This document shows, piece by piece, positions 1 through 7,060 of a stretch of DNA of 7,443 nucleotides. The translations under genes and the position numbers were made by a program. The DNA lies in assembly GCA_023457175.1 (NCBI GenBank), contig JAEWMM010000288.1, positions 1 to 7,443 of the forward strand. The letters are read 5' to 3'. The stretch comes from Bacillota bacterium (GTDB lineage Bacteria > Bacillota > Clostridia > Oscillospirales > Ruminococcaceae). Each line of letters opens with the position of its first letter. Within the stretch, counting starts at the first letter, position 1. Below the pieces are notes generated by a model. It was not told where the DNA came from. It searched no databases and saw nothing but the letters and a program-made list of their open reading frames with translations.

Positions 1-1638
1 CATATGGGTCACCCGCAGCGCACCGGTATTGTCCTTTAAGAACTGGCCAAAGGTCAGCATAATCTGCCGCAGCGCCTCAAAGTCGGCAGCGCCGGCAGAA
101 TCGGGCAGCACCGCCACAACATTGTTAAAACGGCCGTCCTTTAAAAACGGGCCGGGATAGCCTTCAAATAGAATGCCCTCAAAATCGACCGGTACTATTT
201 TAAGCATGCTCTCGCTGGTGACATAGGCCCAGGGCTGCTGTGCCTGATTAAGCGTACACCATGCGTCCTGTATTTCAAGGTCGAACGAGATCCGCACCGA
301 GAAATTGCCGTTGATCCGCAGATCGGCAGGAATGTCCAGCCGGACGGTGTCGCCCTGCGCCTTGTCCTTTTCGAGCTTTTTACTGCCGATTGGCTGGTCG
401 TTGACATAGACGGTAACCAACGAACGATTAAAATCGAGGTTCTCGGAATACCGCATCGAAAGGCTGACCTGACTGGAGGTTGAAAGCATCCGGTTGACCG
501 GCAGGTCCAGATAATACGAGATGCTTTGGCGGAACAGCCCGTCTACATAGCTGCCCGCTTCGGTCAGCTGGCGGTACTGCGCAAGCTCGGCTTTGGGCAT
601 CAGCGTGTTTTCGTCCGCGGTCACCCGCCGCCATAGCGTGCGCGCCTGAGCCATATAGCCGGCATTGCCCAAAAGCGTGCCGGCGTTGCGCAGCGCGCCG
701 TCATTATTGCCGGTAACCAACAGCACATTGCCGCCCTCATCGCTTTTTAACAGCACCATGACCGCATCCTGCTCGGCCGTCTGCCGCTGCTCGTCGGTCA
801 GCCGCTCCTTAAGGGTGGACGACAGGGCGTCGTACCGGCTGATGTACAGCCGGTATTTTCCTGAAAATAGCGCTCGCTCATCCGGCAGGCTTTTAAACCC
901 GATATTTTCATACGCCATCTTGGCCTGACCCGACAGCCCCGACAGCGCCAGCGCGGCAGCGGTCAGTTCGGCCTCGGTGGCGTTATCGCGCACAAGCACA
1001 GTGCTTTGCCGGTTTTCAAGCGCGTCGATGCTCGAAAACTGCTCATAGCAGTCGGCCAGCGTGTTGCTGGGCATTGTCGGGTAATAGCGGACCGAGACGG
1101 TCGAATCGCCAAAAATCTGAAGCCAGTTGGCAAGCGAGACATCGTCGACGCAGGGCAACCGGTCCTGCGTCCGGATATAAGCCTCTATGGTCAGCTCGTT
1201 TTGCCCTGTCTTAATCTGGTCAATAGGAAGCGGAATAGACAGCTCCTGTATGGCGCCGTTTATACCCGGTGCCGGATGGACGGAATAGAACATGGTGTTG
1301 TTCAGCGTAAAGGTCAGACTTGAAACGGCATTATCCGCCAATTGAGATACATCGTAACGCAGCGTCAGCGTCGCGCTGCGAATATCCCACTCGCCCGCCT
1401 GAAAGTACCGGATCGCCTGAGAGAAAAGTCCGGTCAGACTTTGATCGCTTCCAAACGACTCCTCATGGATATAAGGCATATTTCCCCCGGACAGATCAAT
1501 CCCACCCAGTGCGCTTGGTGCTTGCGGCTCTGCCGCTTGGCCGGGTTCGACTGCGCCGACGGACAACAGGCCGCTGAGCTGACCCAATAAAAGAATAAAC
1601 AGCAAAGCGGCGGCCCATTTTCTCTTTTTCATGTTCAA
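1..1638 (-). CDS. BcsB-like secreted polysaccharide synthase partner (PssD-like), 3' end beyond window
   Basis: Open reading frame with no stop down to base 1, giving 546 codons; the C-terminus is missing. Residues (numbered from the ATG at 1632): basic start and hydrophobic signal segment 1-27, then an extracytoplasmic region with two carbohydrate-binding-like beta domains (about 83-184 and 370-480), each containing the BcsB-style pair of a Cys followed nine residues later by a Trp (C161/W170, C459/W468), and alternating alpha/beta domains (about 185-350 and from 480). In cellulose synthesis BcsB binds the membrane synthase by a C-terminal helix and guides the chain; that helix should lie past the window edge. 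It directly follows the GT2 synthase with a 13-nt gap. The start is probably TTG at 1638, because GGAGG (1646-1650) lies 7 nt before it but 13 nt before the in-frame ATG at 1632. The family is confident; the polymer it handles is inferred from neighbours. Confidence 0.88.
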   Translation of the reverse strand, partial: MNMKKRKWAAALLFILLLGQLSGLLSVGAVEPGQAAEPQAPSALGGIDLSGGNMPYIHEESFGSDQSLTGLFSQAIRYFQAGEWDIRSATLTLRYDVSQLADNAVSSLTFTLNNTMFYSVHPAPGINGAIQELSIPLPIDQIKTGQNELTIEAYIRTQDRLPCVDDVSLANWLQIFGDSTVSVRYYPTMPSNTLADCYEQFSSIDALENRQSTVLVRDNATEAELTAAALALSGLSGQAKMAYENIGFKSLPDERALFSGKYRLYISRYDALSSTLKERLTDEQRQTAEQDAVMVLLKSDEGGNVLLVTGNNDGALRNAGTLLGNAGYMAQARTLWRRVTADENTLMPKAELAQYRQLTEAGSYVDGLFRQSISYYLDLPVNRMLSTSSQVSLSMRYSENLDFNRSLVTVYVNDQPIGSKKLEKDKAQGDTVRLDIPADLRINGNFSVRISFDLEIQDAWCTLNQAQQPWAYVTSESMLKIVPVDFEGILFEGYPGPFLKDGRFNNVVAVLPDSAGAADFEALRQIMLTFGQFLKDNTGALRVTHM

Positions 1639-1645
1639 GCGATGT

Positions 1646-1650
1646 CCTCC
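1646..1650 (-). promoter_or_regulatory. Ribosome binding site that favours a TTG start for the BcsB-like gene
   Basis: The minus strand reads GGAGG here, just after the stop of the GT2 gene. It is 7 nt from the TTG at 1638 and 13 nt from the ATG at 1632. The two choices differ by only two residues (Met-Asn) before the signal peptide. Confidence 0.65.
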
Positions 1651-1651
1651 A

Positions 1652-2902
1652 TTACTTAAAGCGTTCGGTTTTATACCAGGTGGTTTCTTTGCGCAGCACA
1701 ATATCCTTTATATATTGTATCAGACCGTACACCGCAACGACCATCCACATTTTGGCGTAGGTAAAATACATCAGCCCGATGATCACAACGTTTGCTGCGT
1801 GCATCTCACCCTTTTCGGTTGTAACCGTCACATACGTTCCTAAAATGAACATAACGATGGCCAGCGCCCAAAGCAGATTACTGAAGCCGGCCAACGTCAT
1901 ATGCGCCCAGCCGCTGGCATGGAGCAGAAAAACGCTGTCCGAAATAACCAGCGAGGTCAGCAGCAAAAAATAGATCGACAAAAAATACAAAATGTCAAAG
2001 CGTACCTGCCCCGCCTTGCGGTCAAAAAGCATCGGCAGATTTTTGATCAGCACATAGATATTGCCCTTGGCCCAGCGGGTTCGCTGGCGGAACCAGACCT
2101 TCATGGTCTGGGGCTCCTGCTCCCAGGTGACGGCCTGCGGCAGGAATTTGATGCGATAGCCCATCCGGTAGATCCGAAAGCTGATTTCAGTGTCCTCTGC
2201 AATGGCGTGGATATCCCATCCGCCCATCTGCTCCAGAATGCTGCGACGGACAATAAAATTTGTCCCCGGTATTGTGCATAGCTTCATCAGCTTCCACCGG
2301 CCGGCCTGTGCCATCCATTGAAACGAAAGCGTTTCGATGTTGATAAAGCGGGTGAGCAGCGTTGCGTCTTTGTTGCGGGTGCGAAATTTTCCAATAACGG
2401 CGCCAAGCGTGCCGTCGGCGCAAATCTCGGACACCAGCAGCCGCAGCGCGTTGGGCTCGGGCGTGTTGTCGGCGTCGTAAATGACGATATAGTCTCCGGT
2501 GCAGTGCGAAAAGCCGATATTAAGCGCGTTCGACTTGCCCTTGCCGCCGGTTATACGATCGGTGTTGATAACCTTGAGATTGCGCCCGGGATGTTTTTGT
2601 TGAATCTCTGCAAGCAGCTGCGCGCTGTTGTCGGAGGAATTGTCGTTGATCACAATAATCTCATACCGGTCCTGCGGATAATTAAACGCCAGCAGCGACA
2701 GCACCGTCTGCACAATGACAATGCCCTCGTTGTGCGCCGGAACCATGATCGACACCATCGGAAAACGATCCGGCACCGGCGGCCTATAGCCTGTGGATTC
2801 GAGATAATACAGGTAGCCGCTTATAATCAGCAGAATATTGATCAGCAGCAGCGACCATATACAGCAAAGGGAAGCCAGCATCAGCACGTCGAGGGTATTC
2901 AC
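1652..2902 (-). CDS. Processive GT2 membrane polysaccharide synthase (PssC / BcsA / IcaA-like)
   Basis: A 416-residue family 2 glycosyltransferase that should polymerise a beta-linked sugar from a UDP-sugar and push the chain through the membrane. All motifs of a processive synthase are visible: PAHNE at 55-59, the nucleotide-binding Asp of VINDNSSD (D87), DAD at 143-145, the catalytic-base motif AEDTE (D237) and QRTRW at 273-277, the QxxRW signature that separates synthases from single-transfer enzymes. There is one N-terminal membrane segment (about 8-34) and three after the catalytic domain (about 304-326, 337-360, 371-396). Its length resembles IcaA/PgaC and is far below that of Gram-negative BcsA; the C-terminal PilZ domain of BcsA is absent. 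Start is GTG at 2902, 6 nt after the preceding stop, with AGGAG at 2913-2917. The BcsB-like gene next to it argues for a BcsA/PssC role. Whether it uses UDP-ManNAc, UDP-GlcNAc or UDP-glucose cannot be read from the sequence. Confidence 0.92.
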   Translation of the reverse strand: MNTLDVLMLASLCCIWSLLLINILLIISGYLYYLESTGYRPPVPDRFPMVSIMVPAHNEGIVIVQTVLSLLAFNYPQDRYEIIVINDNSSDNSAQLLAEIQQKHPGRNLKVINTDRITGGKGKSNALNIGFSHCTGDYIVIYDADNTPEPNALRLLVSEICADGTLGAVIGKFRTRNKDATLLTRFINIETLSFQWMAQAGRWKLMKLCTIPGTNFIVRRSILEQMGGWDIHAIAEDTEISFRIYRMGYRIKFLPQAVTWEQEPQTMKVWFRQRTRWAKGNIYVLIKNLPMLFDRKAGQVRFDILYFLSIYFLLLTSLVISDSVFLLHASGWAHMTLAGFSNLLWALAIVMFILGTYVTVTTEKGEMHAANVVIIGLMYFTYAKMWMVVAVYGLIQYIKDIVLRKETTWYKTERFK

Positions 2903-2908
2903 AATCTG

Positions 2909-4216
2909 CTATCTCCTATAAAACATTTGTCGGTAAAGCCTGCGCCCCAGTGCAATCAAAATCAGGAATACAACGGCGCTTAGAGTGACGATCGCCAATA
3001 AGATACGGTTTGCGCCTGAGAAAAACCCGCTTAAGGTGGCCAGCATACTCTTGCGGTAGACATGGACCGTCTCAATGGTTTTTTCTTCGTATTGCGGTGT
3101 CTCCAACTGCGGGAACTTGGACTTATAGTCTGAAAGCGAGAGCCACGCTTCATCAAGCCGCTGTATGGCGGTTGAGAGTGCCGCTTCGTCTTTAAACAGC
3201 GAAAAGCGGATCATGGTGTCGACCGGCAGGCTGCCAAAGTTGAGCCGGGCATGAGAAATGCTTTGCAGCTCCTCCAACGAGAGCGCAATGCCGGGGGCGT
3301 CCAATTCATACAGTACAAGTCCTTCCTCGGCCAGAGCGGCTTTGGCCCGGACAAGCTTGTTGGCAAGCGGCTCACGCTCCGCCTCATACTGGCGCACGAG
3401 GGGGTCGTGCAAAACGATGGCGCCACCCTTGGACTGCGCATAGCGCAGCGCCTGTGTAAAACGCTTAAAAGCGGGGTAGTCGAGATTATCGTAAACCGGC
3501 ATCACCCTGACGATAAAGGGAATACCGCTTTGTGCAAACTGGTCGGCAGCCGCATGCAGCATTTCAAGGTCTGAAAAGGGGTATATCTCGTCGAGCAGCA
3601 CATGCATCTCGCCCGCTGTGGGGGCCGTACCGTCAAAATACTGCCTCAGCAGACCGCCGAGCATGATATAGCTCATCCCCTCTTGCGCATACCACGGCAC
3701 ATAAGCGGCATTTGCGAGAATGACCGCAAAGGGAAAGCTGTCTCCCGTGCTCAGCACAATATTGCCGTAGCGTTGGCTGTATGCCGGCTGCTGCGCAAGG
3801 GCGGCCGCCGTAATAAACTGGTATTGGCTGTGCTCGCCCAGTTGCAGCGTCGCGCCCAAATTTTCAAGCTCAACCGTTGCCACACCTTCCACCGGTCCGG
3901 CGTCAGGCCCTAAACAGACCGTCGGAATTCCTGCGGCCGTGGCATCGAGATACGGTTGGTTTATTGTGGTCACCACAAAGCTGTAGCGCTGCGGCAGGTC
4001 GGGGGTATAGTCGGTTTCAGACACCGAATGCACCGTTTTCCCGCTGGCGCGGATTAACGCCTCAAGCGCTGCGCGGCCTTTTTTATCATCGCAAACCAGC
4101 AGCACCTGAGTTGGCTGCGGCTCAGGCGCCTGCGGCTGCGAATCGGCCAGCGCGCCGAGTGTTAACAGTATGAATACCGCCAGAAAAAAAGCAGCGGTGC
4201 AAAAATATCGTTTCAA
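2909..4216 (-). CDS. Membrane-anchored secreted DUF2334 (deacetylase-superfamily) protein, PssB-like
   Basis: A 435-residue exported protein: signal peptide 1-24 (likely cleaved after ALA), an N-terminal alpha/beta region (about 36-125), a DUF2334-type domain (about 150-310), and one C-terminal membrane helix (about 404-424) followed by an Arg-rich tail that would stay inside. DUF2334 is related to NodB/CE4-like polysaccharide deacetylases. Matching stretches are HVLLDEIYP (205-213), GIPFIVRVMPVYD (231-243) and GGAIVLHDP (264-272). The acidic pair is Asp-Glu (209-210), and H270 is not followed by the second His expected in active relatives, so catalytic activity is uncertain. The start is TTG at 4216; its TTG shares 4 nt with the TGA of the GH8 gene, and the next residues (KR, then a hydrophobic stretch) form a proper signal peptide. 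The role is likely modification or escort of the polysaccharide outside the membrane. Confidence 0.8.
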   Translation of the reverse strand: MKRYFCTAAFFLAVFILLTLGALADSQPQAPEPQPTQVLLVCDDKKGRAALEALIRASGKTVHSVSETDYTPDLPQRYSFVVTTINQPYLDATAAGIPTVCLGPDAGPVEGVATVELENLGATLQLGEHSQYQFITAAALAQQPAYSQRYGNIVLSTGDSFPFAVILANAAYVPWYAQEGMSYIMLGGLLRQYFDGTAPTAGEMHVLLDEIYPFSDLEMLHAAADQFAQSGIPFIVRVMPVYDNLDYPAFKRFTQALRYAQSKGGAIVLHDPLVRQYEAEREPLANKLVRAKAALAEEGLVLYELDAPGIALSLEELQSISHARLNFGSLPVDTMIRFSLFKDEAALSTAIQRLDEAWLSLSDYKSKFPQLETPQYEEKTIETVHVYRKSMLATLSGFFSGANRILLAIVTLSAVVFLILIALGRRLYRQMFYRR

Positions 4217-5349
4217 ACGCCTCCCCCTTTCTCGGATGCCGCATATTGCGCCTGTACGCGCAGGGCTGCGAGCGCCATGAGATTGTCAAAGGAATAGGCC
4301 TGCTGTGTGGCCGCGTCGGCAAAAGCGCCGTACAGCGCGCTTTGCTTGTCGGTAATTTGCAGGGTGCGCAGCTTTTCCATCGCCGCGTCAATCAAGGCCG
4401 GATCGTCCTCGGCGTCGCCCAGCAGCGCGCAGAGCGCATAGATGGCGGTGGACTCAACCTGATTGACCGGCGAACCCTGCGGGGTATATTCTCCGTAGAT
4501 TGCGCCCTGCGCCAGCGCCGCCTTGACCCAGTGCAGGGTAGCCGCACGGCTTTGTCCCACTTGAGAGAGGTGCAGCGCCGTTAAAAGCGCCTCGACCATG
4601 TTGACGCGTTCCGTTTCATAGGTTTTGGATTCAGGACAATACCGGGTCTGATAAAACGGGAAATGATCGCCTAAATAACCCTTTTGTAAAACCGCACGCA
4701 TATTTTTTTGAACGGTATTCCAACGCTTATCGGTTTTTCCCAGTAAGCGCATGGTCTCCAGATCGGAAAAGCACAGTGTGCTGACGCTTCCCGCAAACGA
4801 GAGCGCTTCGTCATAGCAATCGAGCAGCATGCCGTTGTGCACGTTGGTTTGGTACAGCCGTTCGGCCCAGCTTTGGCAAAGCAACTGGTATTCAGGCGCT
4901 GAAAACGCCTGTGCGCCCTCCAGCAGCCCCCTGAAAATACGCAGGTCGTCGATGGAGGCGTTGGCGGAATAGGGCGTACCATCCTCCCGCGCCCGGTAGG
5001 ACAGCAGCGCGCCGGTGTCCAAAGCTTGGGTGATAAAGCCAAGCGTTTGCGAAAAGCCCTGTTTGTCGGCGGTTGCGGCGTAGTAGCGGAGCATCAGTCC
5101 CTGAGATTCTCCCAGCACCTCGTGTCCCTGTGCCAACGCCCCTTGAGAGGAACCGCTTAAATAATTGGTATAGACGCCGCCCTGCGCGGTGAGCTGTGTC
5201 TGCACAAAGCTCAGGCAGGCTTGCTCGGCCGTGCCGGCCGGTGCGGGCGCAATAACAGCGTTTTTTTGGGCGATTCCGGCCTTTGGAGCACAGCCCGACA
5301 ACAGCAAAAAAGCCGCCGTCACACAGAGGGCGCGACGAATCACGCGCAT
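4213..5349 (-). CDS. GH8-like polysaccharide hydrolase, lipoprotein (PssZ-like)
   Basis: A 378-residue protein beginning MRVIRR, then a hydrophobic stretch and lipobox LLSGC, so it should be cleaved and lipidated at Cys20 and tethered to the outer face of the membrane. The mature part looks like a glycoside hydrolase family 8 (alpha/alpha)6 barrel: GESQGLM near residues 80-86 matches the proton-donor motif (SEGQxYGM in typical members) with Glu81, and ANASIDDLRI (about 129-138) matches the ATDADLDIA-like segment with Asp134. Later repeats of small-residue helices fit the barrel. GH8 proteins such as BcsZ (cellulose) and Listeria PssZ (ManNAc polymer) cut the polymer made by their own operon. 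An upstream in-frame ATG at 5406 is rejected: it would add 19 residues before the lipobox and lengthen the overlap to 67 nt, whereas ATG at 5349 has AAGGAGG 7 nt upstream and overlaps the preceding gene by 10 nt. The family call is moderate because the motifs are divergent. Confidence 0.78.
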   Translation of the reverse strand: MRVIRRALCVTAAFLLLSGCAPKAGIAQKNAVIAPAPAGTAEQACLSFVQTQLTAQGGVYTNYLSGSSQGALAQGHEVLGESQGLMLRYYAATADKQGFSQTLGFITQALDTGALLSYRAREDGTPYSANASIDDLRIFRGLLEGAQAFSAPEYQLLCQSWAERLYQTNVHNGMLLDCYDEALSFAGSVSTLCFSDLETMRLLGKTDKRWNTVQKNMRAVLQKGYLGDHFPFYQTRYCPESKTYETERVNMVEALLTALHLSQVGQSRAATLHWVKAALAQGAIYGEYTPQGSPVNQVESTAIYALCALLGDAEDDPALIDAAMEKLRTLQITDKQSALYGAFADAATQQAYSFDNLMALAALRVQAQYAASEKGGGV

Positions 5350-6848
5350 ACCGCAGCCTCCTTCTTGGCTATCGGGTGTTTGGCACGGTAAACCTTTGCC
5401 CGCCATGGCAGGAAAATGGTGGCCAGTATAATAAAATTAGCGCAATCAAACGCGACATTATAAAGAAAAATATGCTTTGAAAGATCGGCGTCTCCCGCGC
5501 CGACGATCGAAACACCGACCTGTGATAAGCCAGCCAGAATTACACAGGTCAATACCAGTGTCTGCCACCTGTCTTTAAAGAAGCTGGTAAGCAGCACCAG
5601 AATCAGCCAGATGAGAACAGCCCCGGCCGTTTTAGGCATGACAGTATTTTTTAAGGTGCTGTGCAGCGTAAAGAATGCGGCTTTTTCTCCGGGCTCGCGC
5701 CCCGCGCTTCGCTCAAAATTGCCAATGGCGTCGGGCCGGATGGCGTACGCGTTTTTGGCCGTATGGTTGAGCATCACAATCAGATCATTCGGGTGGGTCA
5801 GATAGTGGGCTGCAATCGATACAAAATTGTATTTTGGGAAAAAATCGATTTTAAGCGCGTCGCTTTCCACGTCGACAGCGGGGTAGCGCTCATAATAGAT
5901 TGAACCGTCGAGCAGCGCGTACTGCGGGTCAATGTCAAAGCGCTCCAGCACCTGCTCAGGATTTTCCGCCGATATCAGCACGCCGCGAGTCATGGCATGG
6001 TACTGGTTGATTTCAACAAACTCCTGCGGAATCAATATGTACACTGCCACGCCGCAAAAACAAAGCAGCGACGCGCATAGGCCGGTGATAATCCGCCGCT
6101 TGGTTCTGCCTTTTGGCCGGGGGGCTTCTTCACCATCCTCTTGCGGCAGGTTCAGCATCATTGGGATGCACAACAGCCCCAGCAGGATTCCCAACGGCGC
6201 GTTCTGCTGCTTGGCGCAGGTCAAAATAAGACCGCTGAACACATAGCCTGCCAATAAAGCATAGGGCGGATACCGCCGCTGGCGGGTCAGCAGCGCGCAG
6301 GCCATTGCCGTTAAAAAGCTGACTAAAACAAGTCCTTCGGCATAGAATGAATTAAAATAAGCAATATATCCGGTATCAAAAAATATCAGAACCGCCATTG
6401 CGGCGACAACATAGCCAAAGGGTCTCTCAAGTCCCCAGGTTGCGTAGTCAACGAGCAGATACAGTGCGACAAGCGCCCACAAACCGATCAGAAACGCCAT
6501 AAAACGCACATCGAACACAGCGTCGTTTCCGGTCAAAAGCCGGTCCAGTGCAATCGCCGCATGGATAAAAGGCGTCTGCGAAGAGAGCAGGCTGCTTTCG
6601 TACTCATTAAAATACTGATAAACACCGTATTGGCTGCTGAAATAGGACAAATATTGATCCGGCGCATTGCGGTCAAGCTTATAAAGTCCGTTGCCGTTTA
6701 TAACGCGGTAAAAGTCGCCATTATCCGCCATTCCCACCAGCGGAGGTATAAACAGGGTGAAAATAAGGATAAGTGCGGCAGCCAGCACAGCCATTGCGGC
6801 AGGCGACGGCATTGAAAAGCAGAATTTTCTGCGTATCGTCCACGGCAT
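5340..6848 (-). CDS. Polytopic GT-C-like membrane glycosyltransferase (PssA / WsfD-like), first gene of the operon
   Basis: A 502-residue integral membrane protein with about ten hydrophobic segments (for example 17-39, 113-133, 146-163, 196-212, 216-232, 253-273, 407-423, 428-447, 463-480) and a large presumably extracytoplasmic segment at about 275-405. The first loop carries MADNGDFYR (40-48) with two acids, D42 and D45, placed as in GT-C enzymes, where a first-loop acid is catalytic and the donor is a lipid-phosphate sugar. FNSFYAE (165-171) and GDADLSKHIFLYN (452-464) look like further conserved blocks. It resembles the polytopic proteins annotated as hexose transferase WsfD in Firmicutes and, by position and type, Listeria PssA. 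A role in adding a side sugar outside the cell is inference. The ATG at 6848 is the only sensible start: a stop lies seven codons upstream in frame, and a modest GAGG site precedes it. Its end overlaps the GH8 gene by 10 nt. Confidence 0.72.
   Translation of the reverse strand: MPWTIRRKFCFSMPSPAAMAVLAAALILIFTLFIPPLVGMADNGDFYRVINGNGLYKLDRNAPDQYLSYFSSQYGVYQYFNEYESSLLSSQTPFIHAAIALDRLLTGNDAVFDVRFMAFLIGLWALVALYLLVDYATWGLERPFGYVVAAMAVLIFFDTGYIAYFNSFYAEGLVLVSFLTAMACALLTRQRRYPPYALLAGYVFSGLILTCAKQQNAPLGILLGLLCIPMMLNLPQEDGEEAPRPKGRTKRRIITGLCASLLCFCGVAVYILIPQEFVEINQYHAMTRGVLISAENPEQVLERFDIDPQYALLDGSIYYERYPAVDVESDALKIDFFPKYNFVSIAAHYLTHPNDLIVMLNHTAKNAYAIRPDAIGNFERSAGREPGEKAAFFTLHSTLKNTVMPKTAGAVLIWLILVLLTSFFKDRWQTLVLTCVILAGLSQVGVSIVGAGDADLSKHIFLYNVAFDCANFIILATIFLPWRAKVYRAKHPIAKKEAAVCA
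5357..5363 (-). promoter_or_regulatory. Ribosome binding site fixing the start of the GH8-like lipoprotein
   Basis: The minus strand reads AAGGAGG, a near-perfect Shine-Dalgarno sequence, 7 nt before the ATG at 5349. It lies inside the end of the preceding membrane-protein gene and decides against the longer start at 5406. Confidence 0.85.
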
Positions 6849-6894
6849 TGCAGTTGGCCCTCTTTCTTAACATTAACTGGCGAAATCAAAAATA

Positions 6895-6922
6895 TTGTTT
6901 TCGACCCAGCATGTGTTATAAT
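6895..6922 (+). promoter_or_regulatory. Sigma-A-type promoter for the epimerase gene
   Basis: The plus strand shows TTGTTT (6895-6900), a 16-nt spacer and a perfect TATAAT (6917-6922) preceded by TGT, an extended -10. Transcription should start near 6929, giving a leader of roughly 130 nt before the epimerase ATG. The -10 box is the left arm of the palindrome at 6914-6937. Confidence 0.72.
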
Positions 6923-6937
6923 GATGACATTATAGCA
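6914..6937. repeat. 24-bp imperfect palindrome holding both -10 boxes
   Basis: TGTTATAATG (6914-6923), a 4-nt loop ATGA, then CATTATAGCA (6928-6937). The arms match at 9 of 10 positions. Each arm is an extended -10 element for one strand. It may simply be symmetric promoter DNA or may also be a site for a dimeric regulator; the sequence alone does not decide. Confidence 0.8.
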
Positions 6938-6956
6938 TAAGATTTCGCGTGTTCAA
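6929..6956 (-). promoter_or_regulatory. Sigma-A-type promoter for the exopolysaccharide operon
   Basis: The minus strand shows TTGAAC (6956-6951), a 16-nt spacer and a perfect TATAAT (6934-6929) preceded by TGC, an extended -10. The start should fall near 6922, giving a leader of about 75 nt before the first operon gene. It faces the epimerase promoter and overlaps it. Confidence 0.72.
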
Positions 6957-7060
6957 ACAGAATTCAGGGTTTTTCACTGTTTAGGAAAAAATTTTATATC
7001 AATTTGTTACGAAAAAATGCTGCTATTCCGTCAAAAGGAACTATATTTAGGGGGAGCGCA
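6938..7060 (+). other. AT-rich leader of the epimerase gene
   Basis: About 120 nt of AT-rich sequence between the promoter pair and the epimerase start. It contains the -35 box of the opposite promoter (6951-6956) and, at the end, AGGGGGAG (7049-7056), the ribosome binding site 4 nt before the ATG. I see no clear riboswitch consensus, terminator hairpin or convincing short gene in it. Confidence 0.6.

Noticed and set aside
1652..2902. Hyaluronan synthase or PgaC/IcaA poly-GlcNAc synthase as the identity of the GT2 protein
   Set aside because: The length and motifs would allow it, but neighbours do not: there is no IcaB/IcaD-like gene in the window, whereas a BcsB-like partner and GH8 hydrolase are present. 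It is left open as a lesser alternative.
2318..2983. 221-codon plus-strand open frame
   Set aside because: It lies wholly opposite the GT2 synthase, whose motifs are clear, and its translation is rich in Arg, His and Gln without recognisable domains. It is an antisense shadow.
5350..5406. Longer start for the GH8-like gene at 5406
   Set aside because: It would put 19 hydrophilic residues before a lipoprotein signal, has no good ribosome binding site and increases overlap with the previous gene. ATG at 5349 has AAGGAGG at 7 nt.
6872..6912. Short upstream frame in the operon leader (ATG CTG GGT CGA ... TGA on the minus strand)
   Set aside because: It is only eight codons long, has no ribosome binding site and no sign of an attenuator hairpin.
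6938..7060. c-di-GMP or other riboswitch in the epimerase leader
   Set aside because: The leader is long enough, but I cannot find the conserved GEMM-type core or a terminator-like hairpin with a U tract. A covariance-model search would settle it.
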